From Ancylostoma caninum (lineage: Eukaryota; Nematoda; Chromadorea; Rhabditida; Ancylostomatidae), in assembly GCA_037903475.1 (NCBI GenBank), contig JBAJFG010000467.1:186001-250000 (forward strand): DNA of 64,000 bases, in the 5' to 3' direction. Positions 33,600 to 45,100 of the stretch are shown here, in pieces (position 1 is the first letter of the stretch; the number at the start of each line of letters is the position of its first letter). The translations under genes and the position numbers were made by a program. Below the pieces are notes generated by a model, which saw nothing but the letters and a program-made list of their open reading frames with translations, did no database searches and was not told the DNA's origin.

Positions 33600-34620
33600 G
33601 GAGTGCAAGTTTTGCATTTGCAAATGCTTTAGCTGTTGAGTTGTCGATGTATTTATTCCGGTTCTTTCTAGCCTCTTCTTTGAGATGTGTATTTTCCAAC
33701 TCACTTTTTCTAAAACATCGTAATGGCCTCTAAATCACTTATTAAAGGCAGTGTCTCAGCTCATGGGCCGCATTCGAGATTCGAACATACGTGAGCCGCT
33801 GAGCACAAAAATGTACTTTAAGTTTCGTGGAAACGTCGAAAACCCCATAAGTTACGGGTTTCTTTGGCCGAGAATTTCGAAATTCTCAACCAGTGGACGA
33901 GAGGGTTCATTCCGCAGCAAGAGCTTGCTGAGGGTGCGGCATGGTTTTTCAACACGAAAATGTTTGTTTGTTTGATATAGTTGCTGCTGAGAAGTTCATT
34001 TTAATGTGCAATCTCAGCTTCTCAGTTCCGCTTTTGTTAGCTTCCTAGCAAGGAAACTCGTCCGCTCCTGTATCCAATTTTGCCTTAAAAGTAGGGGTTT
34101 TCGAGGATGTTTCCTGACATCAAGCACATCATTGGAATCAGCGCCTCGAGCTGCACCTAAATCTGTGGATTTCTCGATACCCAAAATGACGTAAGACACT
34201 GCCTTTAAGGATAAATTATTTTGTCATTCTTGACTTTGAACAGTTTCTATTATTTTTCGAAAGTCCATTCCAAACAATCTGCGAGAGATGAGTGGTGTTT
34301 GCGATGAGCCGGCAGTTCTTCTTCTTCGCAGGAATTCTCCTCACACCAAAATTCAGTCCTAAGGCCGTGATGTAACCGCGCATTCGTATCCGGTTTCATG
34401 GTTCGACGGCAAGATCGCTATAGATTTTGTTGAGAGGTGTTTTATCAGCTTGGCTCAGTAATAGTCGATTCATAGCTTCATACCTTATTAGTTTACACAG
34501 ATGTATTTTTTGTCATTATTTGTGTTTGCATTAAACTATGAAATACTCATGCTTCTATTGTTCTCCTATTGTGAATCGATTCTTCTATTTATTCGCGACA
34601 CTTCGCGCTAACCAGTATGT
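33600..34620. other. No supported gene
   Basis: AT-rich sequence without recognised coding or repeats. Confidence 0.3.
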
Positions 34621-34630
34621 GACGAGGAAA

Positions 34631-34664
34631 GGGGGGGGGGCGAGGGGAGGGGGGATGGGGGGAG
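34631..34664 (+). repeat. G-run cluster (potential G-quadruplex)
   Basis: A run of ten G followed by runs of four, six and six G with 1-3-base spacers. This meets the usual G-quadruplex pattern on the plus strand. Confidence 0.7.
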
Positions 34665-35070
34665 GTGGCATATGACTCTGTTTCAATAGGAAACTGCACT
34701 AACAAGGGAAGGATACCCGGTCAGTGTACCCATCCATAGCGATGTGTATATGTCTTGTCTTATGCAGCTTGCAACGCTGATTTCAAATCTATTCTCAAAA
34801 ATCGGCCAAACTGCTCCTCGTGATGAGTTATGACTATTTTTGCTTCTCTTCTGCAAACCCTGATATAAGTGTACAAAGAGACCTCTTAGCGCAAAATTAT
34901 GTCTCTCTCTTCAGACAGGCACCCACTGGCTCGAAAATCGCCAAAGAATAGCATGCACTGATCAAAACATCAGAGTTTGTCAAAAAGAGATCAACAAATG
35001 GAGGAACTCTTTTTACAAGAGCCATGTTCACAGAACCAAAAATGGGCATAACTCATCCAGCGTCGCGAGC

Positions 35071-35139
35071 TGCATAAGGCGATGTTCACCACACCATCAG
35101 GGATCTGCATAGGGTGATGTACACCACACTATCAGGGAT
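35071..35139. repeat. Short tandem duplication (~34 bp x2)
   Basis: The unit TGCATA(A/G)GG(C/T)GATGT followed by ACCACAC and ATCAGGGAT occurs twice. Confidence 0.7.
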
Positions 35140-35696
35140 GAGCGGAAGTGCGATTCAAAAATTCGGAACTTGGAAATTGGAAGGCCAAATAATGACCGGA
35201 ATATCGGAAGTGCCGGAAGTCGGAAGGCGGAAGTACGGAGAGTCCAATGGGGGTACATACACATTCATATAATAAGGGTGCTTAGAGTTGGTGTAAACCA
35301 TGTATTTTTAGACTAGCTAGCGTTAATTTTGTAATTCTATCTGATTAATTCCATAAATAGTAGTGATATCAAATCAGAATAAAGGATAAGTGAAAAATAA
35401 AGGATCACTCAACGAAACCTATGCGGTTGAGCAGGACTGTAGCAAATTCGTCAGGTGATAAAATGTCATAACCTTGAAACGAAAGCTCTTTAGAGTGAAT
35501 ATATTAAATTTTCCACAGAAAAATGTCCTATGGAGAAGAATTTTGAGTACTATTGCCCAGTCTTCATATCAGACCTCCGTTACAGGAATGTCTCCTAGTA
35601 GTTGGTCTAGGTCAGCTTTGTTATCTTCTCATGGCTCTCTTACTTTTAAAGAATTGAGGGTTGCTTGATTTTGGTTTGATCCCATGCTGCTTATTC

Positions 35697-35845
35697 AAGC
35701 TACATTTACTCAGCATCGGAGTCCGATCCGGTCGGATAGGGAGAGAAACGTATCGATCCTCATCAAATACATACGGATAAGGATCGATATGTATCTTTTC
35801 CTTGCGCCCGGATCGGACTCCGATGCACTATGAATGTAACTTTAG
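35697..35845. mobile_element. Inverted-repeat MITE (GCATCGGAGTCCGATCCGG arms)
   Basis: A perfect 19-bp inner inverted repeat (from 35713, ending 35826), extended outward by an imperfect AGCTACATT.../...AATGTAACT arm. The interior has a second GGATCGATA palindromic zone. Non-coding. Confidence 0.65.
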
Positions 35846-36479
35846 TTGACGTTATTCGTGAAGTGAATGAGAACGGACAGTTTCAAATTCTTCATCGCTC
35901 CTTCTAGGAGGTGCTAAATGTTGAGCAGACCACTATTATTCCTATCTGAATTTTTGGAAATGCTAGATGTTGAGCAGACCTCTCTAATTCCTATCTGAAT
36001 TTTTGGAAATGTGACTTCGTTAATGCATACACCGATGTGCACATCAAACCCACAACAAAAACGTCGCCATTAGTACAATATAAATTCATTCCCAGAAACT
36101 TCAGAAGAAGAACCACAACGAAAGTTTCGGTTAAAGACTGTTGCCATCCTGTGTGGCATCCTATTTGAGACAGCGAATGCCGTGTTTTGCAGACAATGCC
36201 AGCTAGATCTTGAAAACCGCGAAAATAACGGCAATCTTGAGATAAGACGAAATCTGCATGTCCGAAACTTCCGGGAACTTTCGGCTTTTTTCGCTATTTT
36301 TCGGATATTGGAAGCTTGAATTCGATGCGGAGGAGGCCGCATTATAACATATGATCCCGAAAAGATGATTGGTAAGAAAATCAAGAAGATTTGTGTAATT
36401 TCAGCCTTAATTCTTGAATTCTGCTTGTCAGTCGGCTACAGACAGACAGTTTAGCAATAGCTTCACCGTTTATTATACA

Positions 36480-36627
36480 CAGGGAACTCCAAACGGACGC
36501 AGACAATTGTCGGGGCTGCGGCGCAGCTCTCTTGGTCAGAGACATGGGCGCTTCGCATGCTGATCGCCTGCCCAAGAGAGCAGCGCCGCGGTCCCGACTA
36601 TCGTTTGCGTACGTTTGGAGTTCCCTG
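36480..36627. mobile_element. Inverted-repeat MITE (CAGGGAACTCCAAACG ends)
   Basis: 148 bp; 16-bp terminal repeats, with TA on the right and ACA on the left. The interior is a further imperfect palindrome (GCTCTCTTGG / CCAAGAGAGC). Probably Tc1/mariner-type, but the target duplication is imperfect. Confidence 0.65.
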
Positions 36628-36782
36628 TAGAGGGGATACATGCATCGCAACGAATTAGCGGTCTCGAAGAAGTTTTCCACCCATGCAGAAAGCAATATTG
36701 ATATTAATTAAGGAATATTAATATTGATATGGACGAATCCCACGCTTGTATTTTGGTGCTACTATTCGATATATAAACTCAC

Positions 36783-38030
36783 CGTTTCGCAAGTTTCAAG
36801 GATAGACTGTATTAGTTCACAGAAGGCGCCTGGTCCGACTTTGTCTGGAATTACTTTGCCCGCAGAATGCGTGTGGGAGGATATTTCAGCGAATGGCAGT
36901 AGGGAAACATAAGAATGGAAGGAATCACACCATATGCATATCACCTGATAGAGTGTATATATAACATCATAACGTGGTACAAGCCCGGAAACCGTGAAGA
37001 TAACTCTTTCTGGTGAGTAGCTTCGAAGTTCATCGCCACCTTTTAAGTGATACGCAGCATTGTCAGCACAACGAGAACTGGTCCCCACCCAGTTCTCGAC
37101 GCTCGCTGATACGCAGCATTGTCAGCACAACGAGAACTGGTCCCCACCCATTCCTCGATGCTGTAGGTATCGGATTTTAGCTCGGTCGGAGTCTCCGGTC
37201 AATTTCTCGCTGATACGCAGCATTGTCAGCACGACGAGAACTGGTCTGGAAAATATTGAATAGTAGGCGATTTTAAATTTTTTGAAATATATCGTGTTTT
37301 TCATCCAATTACGGACGAGATAAACTGCTTCTGCTACTGCACGCTACTGGGCGATGGCGCAAACTTACCAGGACGTTAGATTCTCCCACATTACCTGCAC
37401 ACCCACAAAAATTCCGCAGGCAGATTCCGCCGTGAATTCCCTCTCCCTTGCTTGGTACTCTGAACCCTACTCGTTCTCCACCTTTTATCATGAAACGATG
37501 AAATTGTTGACGGAATGAATCGAAACCAGGAATGAACATGTTCAATGGGATGATGAAGGGGATGGCTCGCCATAGCTTGCTGGCATGAGCGGGTTCTTAG
37601 AAATGAAGGGCGAAAATGTCAACTTCACAGATTTCCCGAATCTTCGCATATTTCGACAGAACTCATTGTCTCAAACAATGCGATATAGCCAATGTCAAAT
37701 AATGCCCCACAATAGCGATACAAAACAGCTTTTTTGGTGGAATAGCGCGTACTTTTGTGGAATTTCCCTTTTTGAACATTCTAAATCTGGTTTCATGCGA
37801 GCCGCTCAATTGGTTGCTCCTGCACCTTGTACAGTCTTGTAAAGATGGATACTACTGGTATTTTCGAAGGCAGGAGTAAAACTTGATTGTAGGAGAAGCG
37901 CGAGGCATGCAAACATTGCACAACCCACATGCGGGTACCAATGGTGATCTAGCAAATTTGCCTCCGATTTGTGGGCGGGCTCGTCCCACAAGGCTTGAAA
38001 CTCGGCATCATGTTCCAAATATCGCACTTC
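36783..38030 (-). CDS. Possible multi-exon coding segment, function unknown
   Basis: Three minus-strand open blocks can be joined in phase: 38030-37939 (after TTCTTTAG; begins EVRYLEHDAEFQALWDEP), 37579-37395 (after GCCAG; LWRAIPFIIPLNMFIPGF ... GGICLRNFCGCA, donor CAG|GTAATG) and 37039-36783 (GDELRSYSPERVIFTVSGL ... GPGAFCELIQSILETC, donor ACG|GTGAGT). Split codons complete each other (TG+C, G+GT). No family is recognised. The first donor (TTG|GTACCC) and the third acceptor (CTTAAAAG) are weak, and the last block abuts a tandem repeat. It lies downstream of, and on the same strand as, the transthyretin-like gene. Could be a real, decaying or chance gene. Confidence 0.25.
37041..37245. repeat. 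Three copies of a ~35-60-bp repeat
   Basis: The block TGATACGCAGCATTGTCAGC followed by AC(A/G)ACGAGAACTGGT occurs at about 37049, 37110 and 37210. The first two are adjacent, and between them GAGAACTGG/CCAGTTCTC arms form a 9-bp hairpin. Confidence 0.75.
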
Positions 38031-38999
38031 CTAAAGAACAACGGACAAAAGTTCTCTAGTTGATGTTGTTGGCGTTTTCTGAGTGCCTCAATACAGCAAC
38101 TCCTTAAGATAGCTGAAAATTTTCAGGAACCAAATGCGGTGATGCGGGGTATCAGTAGCTTCGCCGCAACGCGCTGAGTAAGAATCTGTCTTCAGAATCA
38201 CAATTGCTCCATTCTGAAGCGAGTTATCGACGTGCGACGCTTTGCGACGCGTCTTTTTTGCAAAGGTTAGGAGCAGTACATGTGCGACGCAGATTAAAAT
38301 GTGATGTAAAGGTTTTATGGGCAGATCAGCAACTTCAGGCTGCTCAGATTTTGTCAACAGACCGAACACGAGAAGGAAGTGACCCTTTGCTGTTGGAACT
38401 ATTTCTTTGATTCTTCTGCAGATCAGCGCCTAATACGACTTTAGTTGTTTTCAATGAGATTTCAAGTGTATATGCTCGTGTCCTCTCCTCGCAAAAGCGT
38501 GTGTGATGTTCGAAGTCATCAAGAATCGAAACTCAGCGTTTTTATTGGAGGTGTTGTGAATAGAAAGCTCGAATATCCTTTATTTGCTTATTACACATTA
38601 TTGAGTAGCCCTCCCTTTACCTTATGAAGAAATGATGCTGAACTAACCCATGATTAATGTGGCAAAGGAACGAGACAACAGCTGACACATGAAATGACTC
38701 CGTAATAATTAGATGAGCTGTAACACGCAGACTTTGCATAGATGTGTGGCATGAAAATGTATATCTCACTACCCCCTGGAAGTAAAAAGGCTAGGCAGGC
38801 AAGACAGGTTCTCAGCAATTTTGGTAGAAGAAAGTGATGGGATAAGCATCTGATTGCAAGAAGATTACAGGTTTTGAAAATGAGAACCCACAAACATGAT
38901 GGCCTCATTCGAAATAATAAGGAATGCATCACATTTCGCCAAGAAAGTGTATTGTCACTTAACCCTGAACAATTTCTCGGGGAGGATAATCGTTTGCCG

Positions 39000-39164
39000 C
39001 TACTTGTTTATAACACCACCAACGGGTTCGATTCTTCTACAGGATATCCGTCCACCCTTCAATTTCGAAAGTTCTTGAATGCCGATGTCATAATACTTAT
39101 CCACTCTGCGTCCATTCACGATAAATTGCGGTGGAACTTTCTGCCTGTATATCTTGACGCAATT
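39000..39164 (-). CDS. Transthyretin-like gene, exon 3
   Basis: After the acceptor TATTCAG (to 39165) it starts in phase 0 with NCVKIYRQKVPPQFI, carries the conserved KYYDIG block and ends at a TAG at 39000-39002. The last ~15 residues (RRIEPVGGVINK) are atypical. A potential donor (TCC|TGTAGA region) nearby is weak. Confidence 0.8.
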   Translation of the reverse strand, partial: NCVKIYRQKVPPQFIVNGRRVDKYYDIGIQELSKLKGGRISCRRIEPVGGVINK

Positions 39165-42100
39165 CTGAATAGATATCGTTAGAATATAACGGATAAAGTG
39201 AACAAAACTATCAAACAGGTGCCCATAGTGAGTCAACAAACGCAGGTTCAATTGCTTTGTCGCTGGTAACAGCGTTTCTGTAAAATGCTGAGTAGAGTAA
39301 ATTTGTGAACAGTGAGTTGAATTAGTTTTGATTTCTGTAGTCTAACGTTTGTGTTCAACTAATTGTGTTAGTTAATCTGTACCAGTCTGGCCGTCCGGCT
39401 CACGCCGGACTTCCAGACTTTTCCCAATGCTCGTTTCGCTCGCATGACTTTTTCCTTTTTTCATCCTAATGAACTCAGCCATACCACTCATAATGCGTTC
39501 CACATCTTTTCCATTGCTTTTCTTCATGTGAAACTGGACCTATCAAAGATGAATTATCATAAATTATCAATTTTATTGGTTTTTCGGCGTTCTTGCACAC
39601 GGGTCGGTGAAAGCGTGCCTTCTGGGATTTTCCGAAACGCTGAACGTGAATAAAGCGAGTAATTTAGAAGGATTTACATTTTCTGAGGGGAGGAGAAGGG
39701 GTGAAGAGGAGTCACTTAAGCCAATCACCAAATGATGAACAAAGGATTTTTTTTTGTTAAACAAGTGTTGGCGTCAGCCTTAAATGGCCGGGAGAAGTTG
39801 AACACCCGAGCGAAGCCGGCTACACCATCTAGTCTCTTTATAACAATACCTCACACTAACTGATTGGCCCATAAGTCCATCCTAGTTTCGCTGCCTAAAG
39901 ACAGCACACGCTTGAATCTTCGTGTTTGAGATTTTGCTGGTTCTTGGGGTTTTGAGGGGAGCTCATATCCAATAGTGAAACAGCGCGGAACGTACGGAAA
40001 ATTCACAAAATCTGGTGCTGTTAGTCGTGTGAATATGAGCGCTCCGTCTGACGCTTGTGGGTCCCTCAACTCAAAGGCCACATACGCTCGTACCGAGCGG
40101 CCGCGGCCTGTGTGCGCCGGCACGTGCAAGGCAGCTGTGTTCGCGACTTCGATTTAGATTTCTTCGAAAGTAAGTCGTGATTCTTTGTATTCCGTTTCCC
40201 CACTTTTGGGTCGAGTCGGGTCCAACGCTGTGATAAGGGTGTGCCGGCGTCGAAAAATGGAGAAACGCTTGGAGTCGGGTCCAACGGTGTGATAAGGGTG
40301 CGCCGGCGTACAAAAGTGGGGAAACGCTTGGAGTCGGGTCCAACGGTGTGATAAGTGTGTGCCGGCGTCGAAAAGTGGGAACACGCCTGGAGTCGGGTCC
40401 AACGGTGTGATAAGGGTGCGCCGGCGTCCAAAAGTGGGAAAACGCCTGGAGTCGGGTCCAACGGTGTGATAAGGATGAGCCGGCGTCGAAAAGTGGGAAC
40501 ACGCCTGGAGTCGGGTCCAACGGTGTGATAAGGGTGCGCCGGCGTCCAAAAGTGGGGAAACGCTTGGAGTCGGGTCCAACGGTGTGATAAGTGTGTGCCG
40601 GCGTCGAAAAGTGGGAACACACCTGGAGTCGGGTCCAACGGTGTGATAAGGGTGCGCCGGCTTCGAAAAGTGGGGAAACGCCTGGAGTTGGGTCCAACGG
40701 TGTGATAAGGGTGAGCCGGCGTCGAAAAGTGGGGAAACGCCTGGAGTCGGATCCAACGGTGTGATAAGGGTGCGCCGGCTTCCATAAGTAATAGGAATTC
40801 GCTAGGCGGGTCTATTCCTGCATGACGGGTACGCTTATCCTGTTTCGGCGGACCCTCCTACCTAAATCGCCTAGATGTACATTGTTTCCTTTCGTATCGG
40901 TGTTCTCTTCCCATTCCTTTAAAGAAGAACCACTCTTTCCTTTCCATTTATATACACCGGTGGACCCTTATCTCTTGAATTACCACAACAACCAGTTGAG
41001 CCTAAATCATTTCAACATAACGTTTGCACTGAACTGGTTACACTCAGTTCTTTACGGCCATATACTTCGCTGATATGGAAGAGCATAACTTCGTTCATAT
41101 GGGGAAAAGCTACCACTTACGGGATCAAAGGTTTCTCAGGAGAGCGATAGAACTGCGTGGAAGGATGCAGATTTTATCAATCCATCTACACTTTTGTGTT
41201 TGCTTTCAAGGTGCAGTATGCGAGCGAAGCGAGCATCAATAGAAGTCTGGAAGTCCGGCGTTAGCCGGACGGCCAGACTGGTTTTCGTATATATCTAAAA
41301 GTATCTGAACCATCAACAGATTCTTAGTTTTCTTGAGACTCTGTTCACGGAATGTTCCAAGGTGCTTCTGACCCGTCTTTCACTACGGCGTCTGTAACAC
41401 TGCTGTACAATGCCCTTACCCCGTCTTTAGTTTTTGTTCCGTAGTGCTCTCGCTTCACTACGCCCTCTATGGTCATGAAGTAAGACAAGAAAGTAAGGCG
41501 GTCACTCTTTTAATAAAGCGAGAGAGAATGTCACAAGATTGGTGGAAATGTGATAGCAATGCACCTGTGGCGGACGCAAGAGGATGTCCCCCCCATTGGA
41601 GCCTCGTATATTCGTGGTTCCCCAGGAGTTGCCCATGGCAGTGATTAGCAGACCTCAGAACCAACGCACCGGCGGAGGAGCCACCAGGAAACACGCAACC
41701 TGAGACAGACGGGACATGTAACCCGCCTAAGCTGGCAGCACGACTGGCCTGAGTCAGAATGCATGTGTTCAGCTGCCACGTAACACACAACACACAACTG
41801 CACTGGAGGCCCCTTGGCTGCCAACCATACGAGGAACACAACTAGGTCCTATACACTATGCACAGCTTACAGCGTAACGGCACATGTGATATTAATGATG
41901 ATCTGCCACCTCACTTTCCGGCTAATACACATGTGTAACTTAGTAATTGTGCTGACTATTGTGGTCACTTAAACACTAAGGGGAGGATCCAACCAACCCA
42001 GTCACCAGGGGTCTTAGCAAGCACAAGCTCCTTGGCCGTTCGGACAAGCGGGGAGTGTGAGCAGGTGCTCAACACCTTCGCGCAGACCTCACTTATACCG

Positions 42101-45100
42101 AGTTACCTCAGACTTGGGTACAGCTCCTCCTCCCACCTTGACCTGTGCGTGGTGGAATCGACACATTTGACTATCATCAACCATCATCCCTCGACTTCAT
42201 CGCGTCCGTTTCTCGCAAGTGACACACACAGAATGGACCTGAGCACTAGCACGTCGACTATTTATACGCTCGCGGCGCGGGGGGGGCGGAGCCTAAGCCT
42301 GAGGGGAGCTTGGGGACCAGAGTTCGGCACAAGCTTAGCTCGAGCAGAAAAATTTACGAAGTCCCCTTTGACCTACCCAAGAATCTACGAAGTACGTTGT
42401 GAACAAGTTAAAACAAGTTCGTGCGAAGGAAATGGGTTTCATGTTTTCAATGCACCTGGACATGTCCACACGAGCTAACAAGTGTTAACAAGTACACTGG
42501 CGGTGGAGCACGTTAACACCGTCATATAATTTTTGAATTTCCAGCTGAAATATGAGAAGGGATGGAGATTTTGGAGGCTTCTGCCATTAGTTTGATAGAG
42601 CAATATTTCCTGAATACCATAGTGCGAATAAAATTGGAAATAATTGATTGTGGAAGAAGTTATTTGAAGAAATTGTGTCCAAGTGGTGTTGAAGACCGTT
42701 TTTAAGCTATTTTTTTCCGCTGTAACTGGATAAACGAGTCAATTTTATGAGTCACTGGAACGAGCAGTCTCTCCTCTAGCTAGATGCCTCAGTACAACTG
42801 GAAATTTTTGACTTTATAGAAATTTATTTGACGAAAATTCTCGGGACCGGTGCTGAACCCTAATTTTTAGGGTAAATTTAGGGTTCAGAGAATTCCTGAG
42901 CAATATCTCCTTTCAAAATCAAATAATTCCAACTTCCTCGGGCAGTTGGCAGTAGAGTCGTACTCGTAATCTCACCACAAAGTATGAACGGGATCCATTC
43001 AGTACCAACGGTGTACTGCGAAATACTTTTTTCTACCTATAACTCGTACCAAAATCAACTGAATCCAATACTTGTTTGGATTTGGATAGAGCTTTGCCAG
43101 ATGCAGCTATATGCCCATTTCGAGCAAGATCCGTGCAGGACCTGTCCTTTTATGAGTGCTGACAGCAGTTCTGTAGGCATAATTTTTGCATGATAACCGG
43201 TGAAACTCGTTTCAAAATCAAACAATTCCAATTTCCTTTTCAGTTGGTGTTAGAGTCGTGCTCGGAATCTTAATACAAAGTTCGAGCAGGATCCGTTCAG
43301 TACCAACAGTGCTGTGAGTACTGCAGGATACTTTTTCAGGTGTAACTCCTACCAAAACCAATCAGATCAAATTATCCTTCGGAGTTAGATAGTAAATTGC
43401 CATTTGCAGTCATGTGAGTGTTTCCAGAAATATCCGTGCAGTACTTGTCCCTTTGTAAGCGCTGGAAGCAGTGCTTTTGGCAGAATTTTCGCGTGATAAC
43501 CCAACGAACTCTAGCTAAAACCAATTGATTCCACTTCCTGGGCAGTGAGAGTAAGAGTACTATTCGTAGTCTTACTGTGAAATTTTAGCAGGATTCGTTC
43601 AGTATCAACGATGCTGTGGGTACTGCTGGGTACTTTTTTAAGCGTAATTCCTAAAACAAGCATTAATTTTACTCTTATTTCAGTCAGAATTAATAGAATT
43701 AATGAAGAAAAAATTCTTAGGTTCAATCTCCTTTCTTTGCTCTTGTTCCCAAAGAAGTGGATGATTATCCAAGCAAGGTCCATGTCCCAGGAACGAAGTC
43801 CCTTTTGCTCACCTCATCGCTTACGAATCCCCGCTTGCCTTTGCCGAAGTCTGATTGATGTTCTCAGATTTTTTAAACTCCACCCGCGTCCTCAAAGTGA
43901 GCCCCAATTTTTTCCCATCCTCCCCCATCCCATCACTTTCTGCGTCTGCCACTGCTGTTCACATAGATATGGGTGTACGAGGGACGTTTGAAAAGTTTCC
44001 GGAATCACCACCAAGGAGTTGTTCTTTTTCAAAAATTTCAATGCATTTCTGTTTCACAGTCGTTCACATGAATTGTCTGTGAATTTCGAATCGATCTGAC
44101 ATAAGTGGCTTTCATACATTTGCCGCGGCGGCAGTCGCCCATGGTTAAGCATAGGCCAGCGACGTCGCGGCGGCGGCGCTGCGGCGACGTCGCCGCGACA
44201 AGAGCTTGTTTACTTTTTTGCCGCGGCGCCGCCCGGCGACGTCGCCCAGCGGCAAGCGGCAAGGAATGGTCGAGGGGGTATTTTGTCGCTGGGCGACGTT
44301 TGTGTGAAAGCGCGGCATGCCGCTCAGCGGCAACTTTTGCCGCGCACCCACTTTTGCCGCGGCGGCGCCGCCGCCGCCGCGGCAAATGTATGAAAGCCCC
44401 TATAGTCTCTACATCTAACAAGAGGATCAAGTCAAGCAACTACGACTGCGCTCAGTTCCAGAGAAGTGCTGAACTTAAGTGGTCACTAATTTTTTTGAAC
44501 TGGAAGAGAAAGCCTCAAGTTAACCGAACAGCACCTGAATGCTGATTTTGGATGATCATCAGCTTCCTCTTTCGGCCATTGTCTGTGGGTTCTGAAAACC
44601 AGGCGCGGCTGAACACGTGCAGACACTAGACCATGTGCAAAATGTAAAGAAAAGATGACCACACCAGAAAAGTGAACGGAATCGTTGTCAAGGATTTGAA
44701 AGATAGAGTACAAACGTATGCTGAATGAGGGAGCTTAGCGCATCTATTCTTACTCATTCGTTTTTACGTTACCCGACGAACTAATTTTGAAAAAATGTTC
44801 TCAAAAATGAGTGCCGCATTCGCTCAATCCCGAACAAAAACCAATCAGCGTGAAAATCAAAAAATTGTTTTGAATGGTTGAATTGGATTTCAAATCGAAA
44901 CTGTGATGCATGTTGGAGAGCAGATTGAGCGCTACACTTTAGTCACAAAAGATGCAATGAAAACAGTAGTTTATACACGAAGAATGGATTCTGATAAGGA
45001 AAATGCCGTTCACAGGTGAAAATGGTGTCGACGTCAGTTTTTGGGAGTTCCAAGAAATTGATGGAAAGGCCATTAAAAGTGAATATTAGGCAAAGTTTTT

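Noticed and set aside
41566..43956. hAT element between CTGTGGCGGACGCA (41566) and CTGCGTCTGCCACTG (43942)
   Set aside because: The ends resemble hAT termini but the adjoining 8 bases do not match, so they are not a pair from one insertion.
44038..44545. Arg/Ala-rich genes on both strands
   Set aside because: GC-rich palindromic element lacking stops because of composition.
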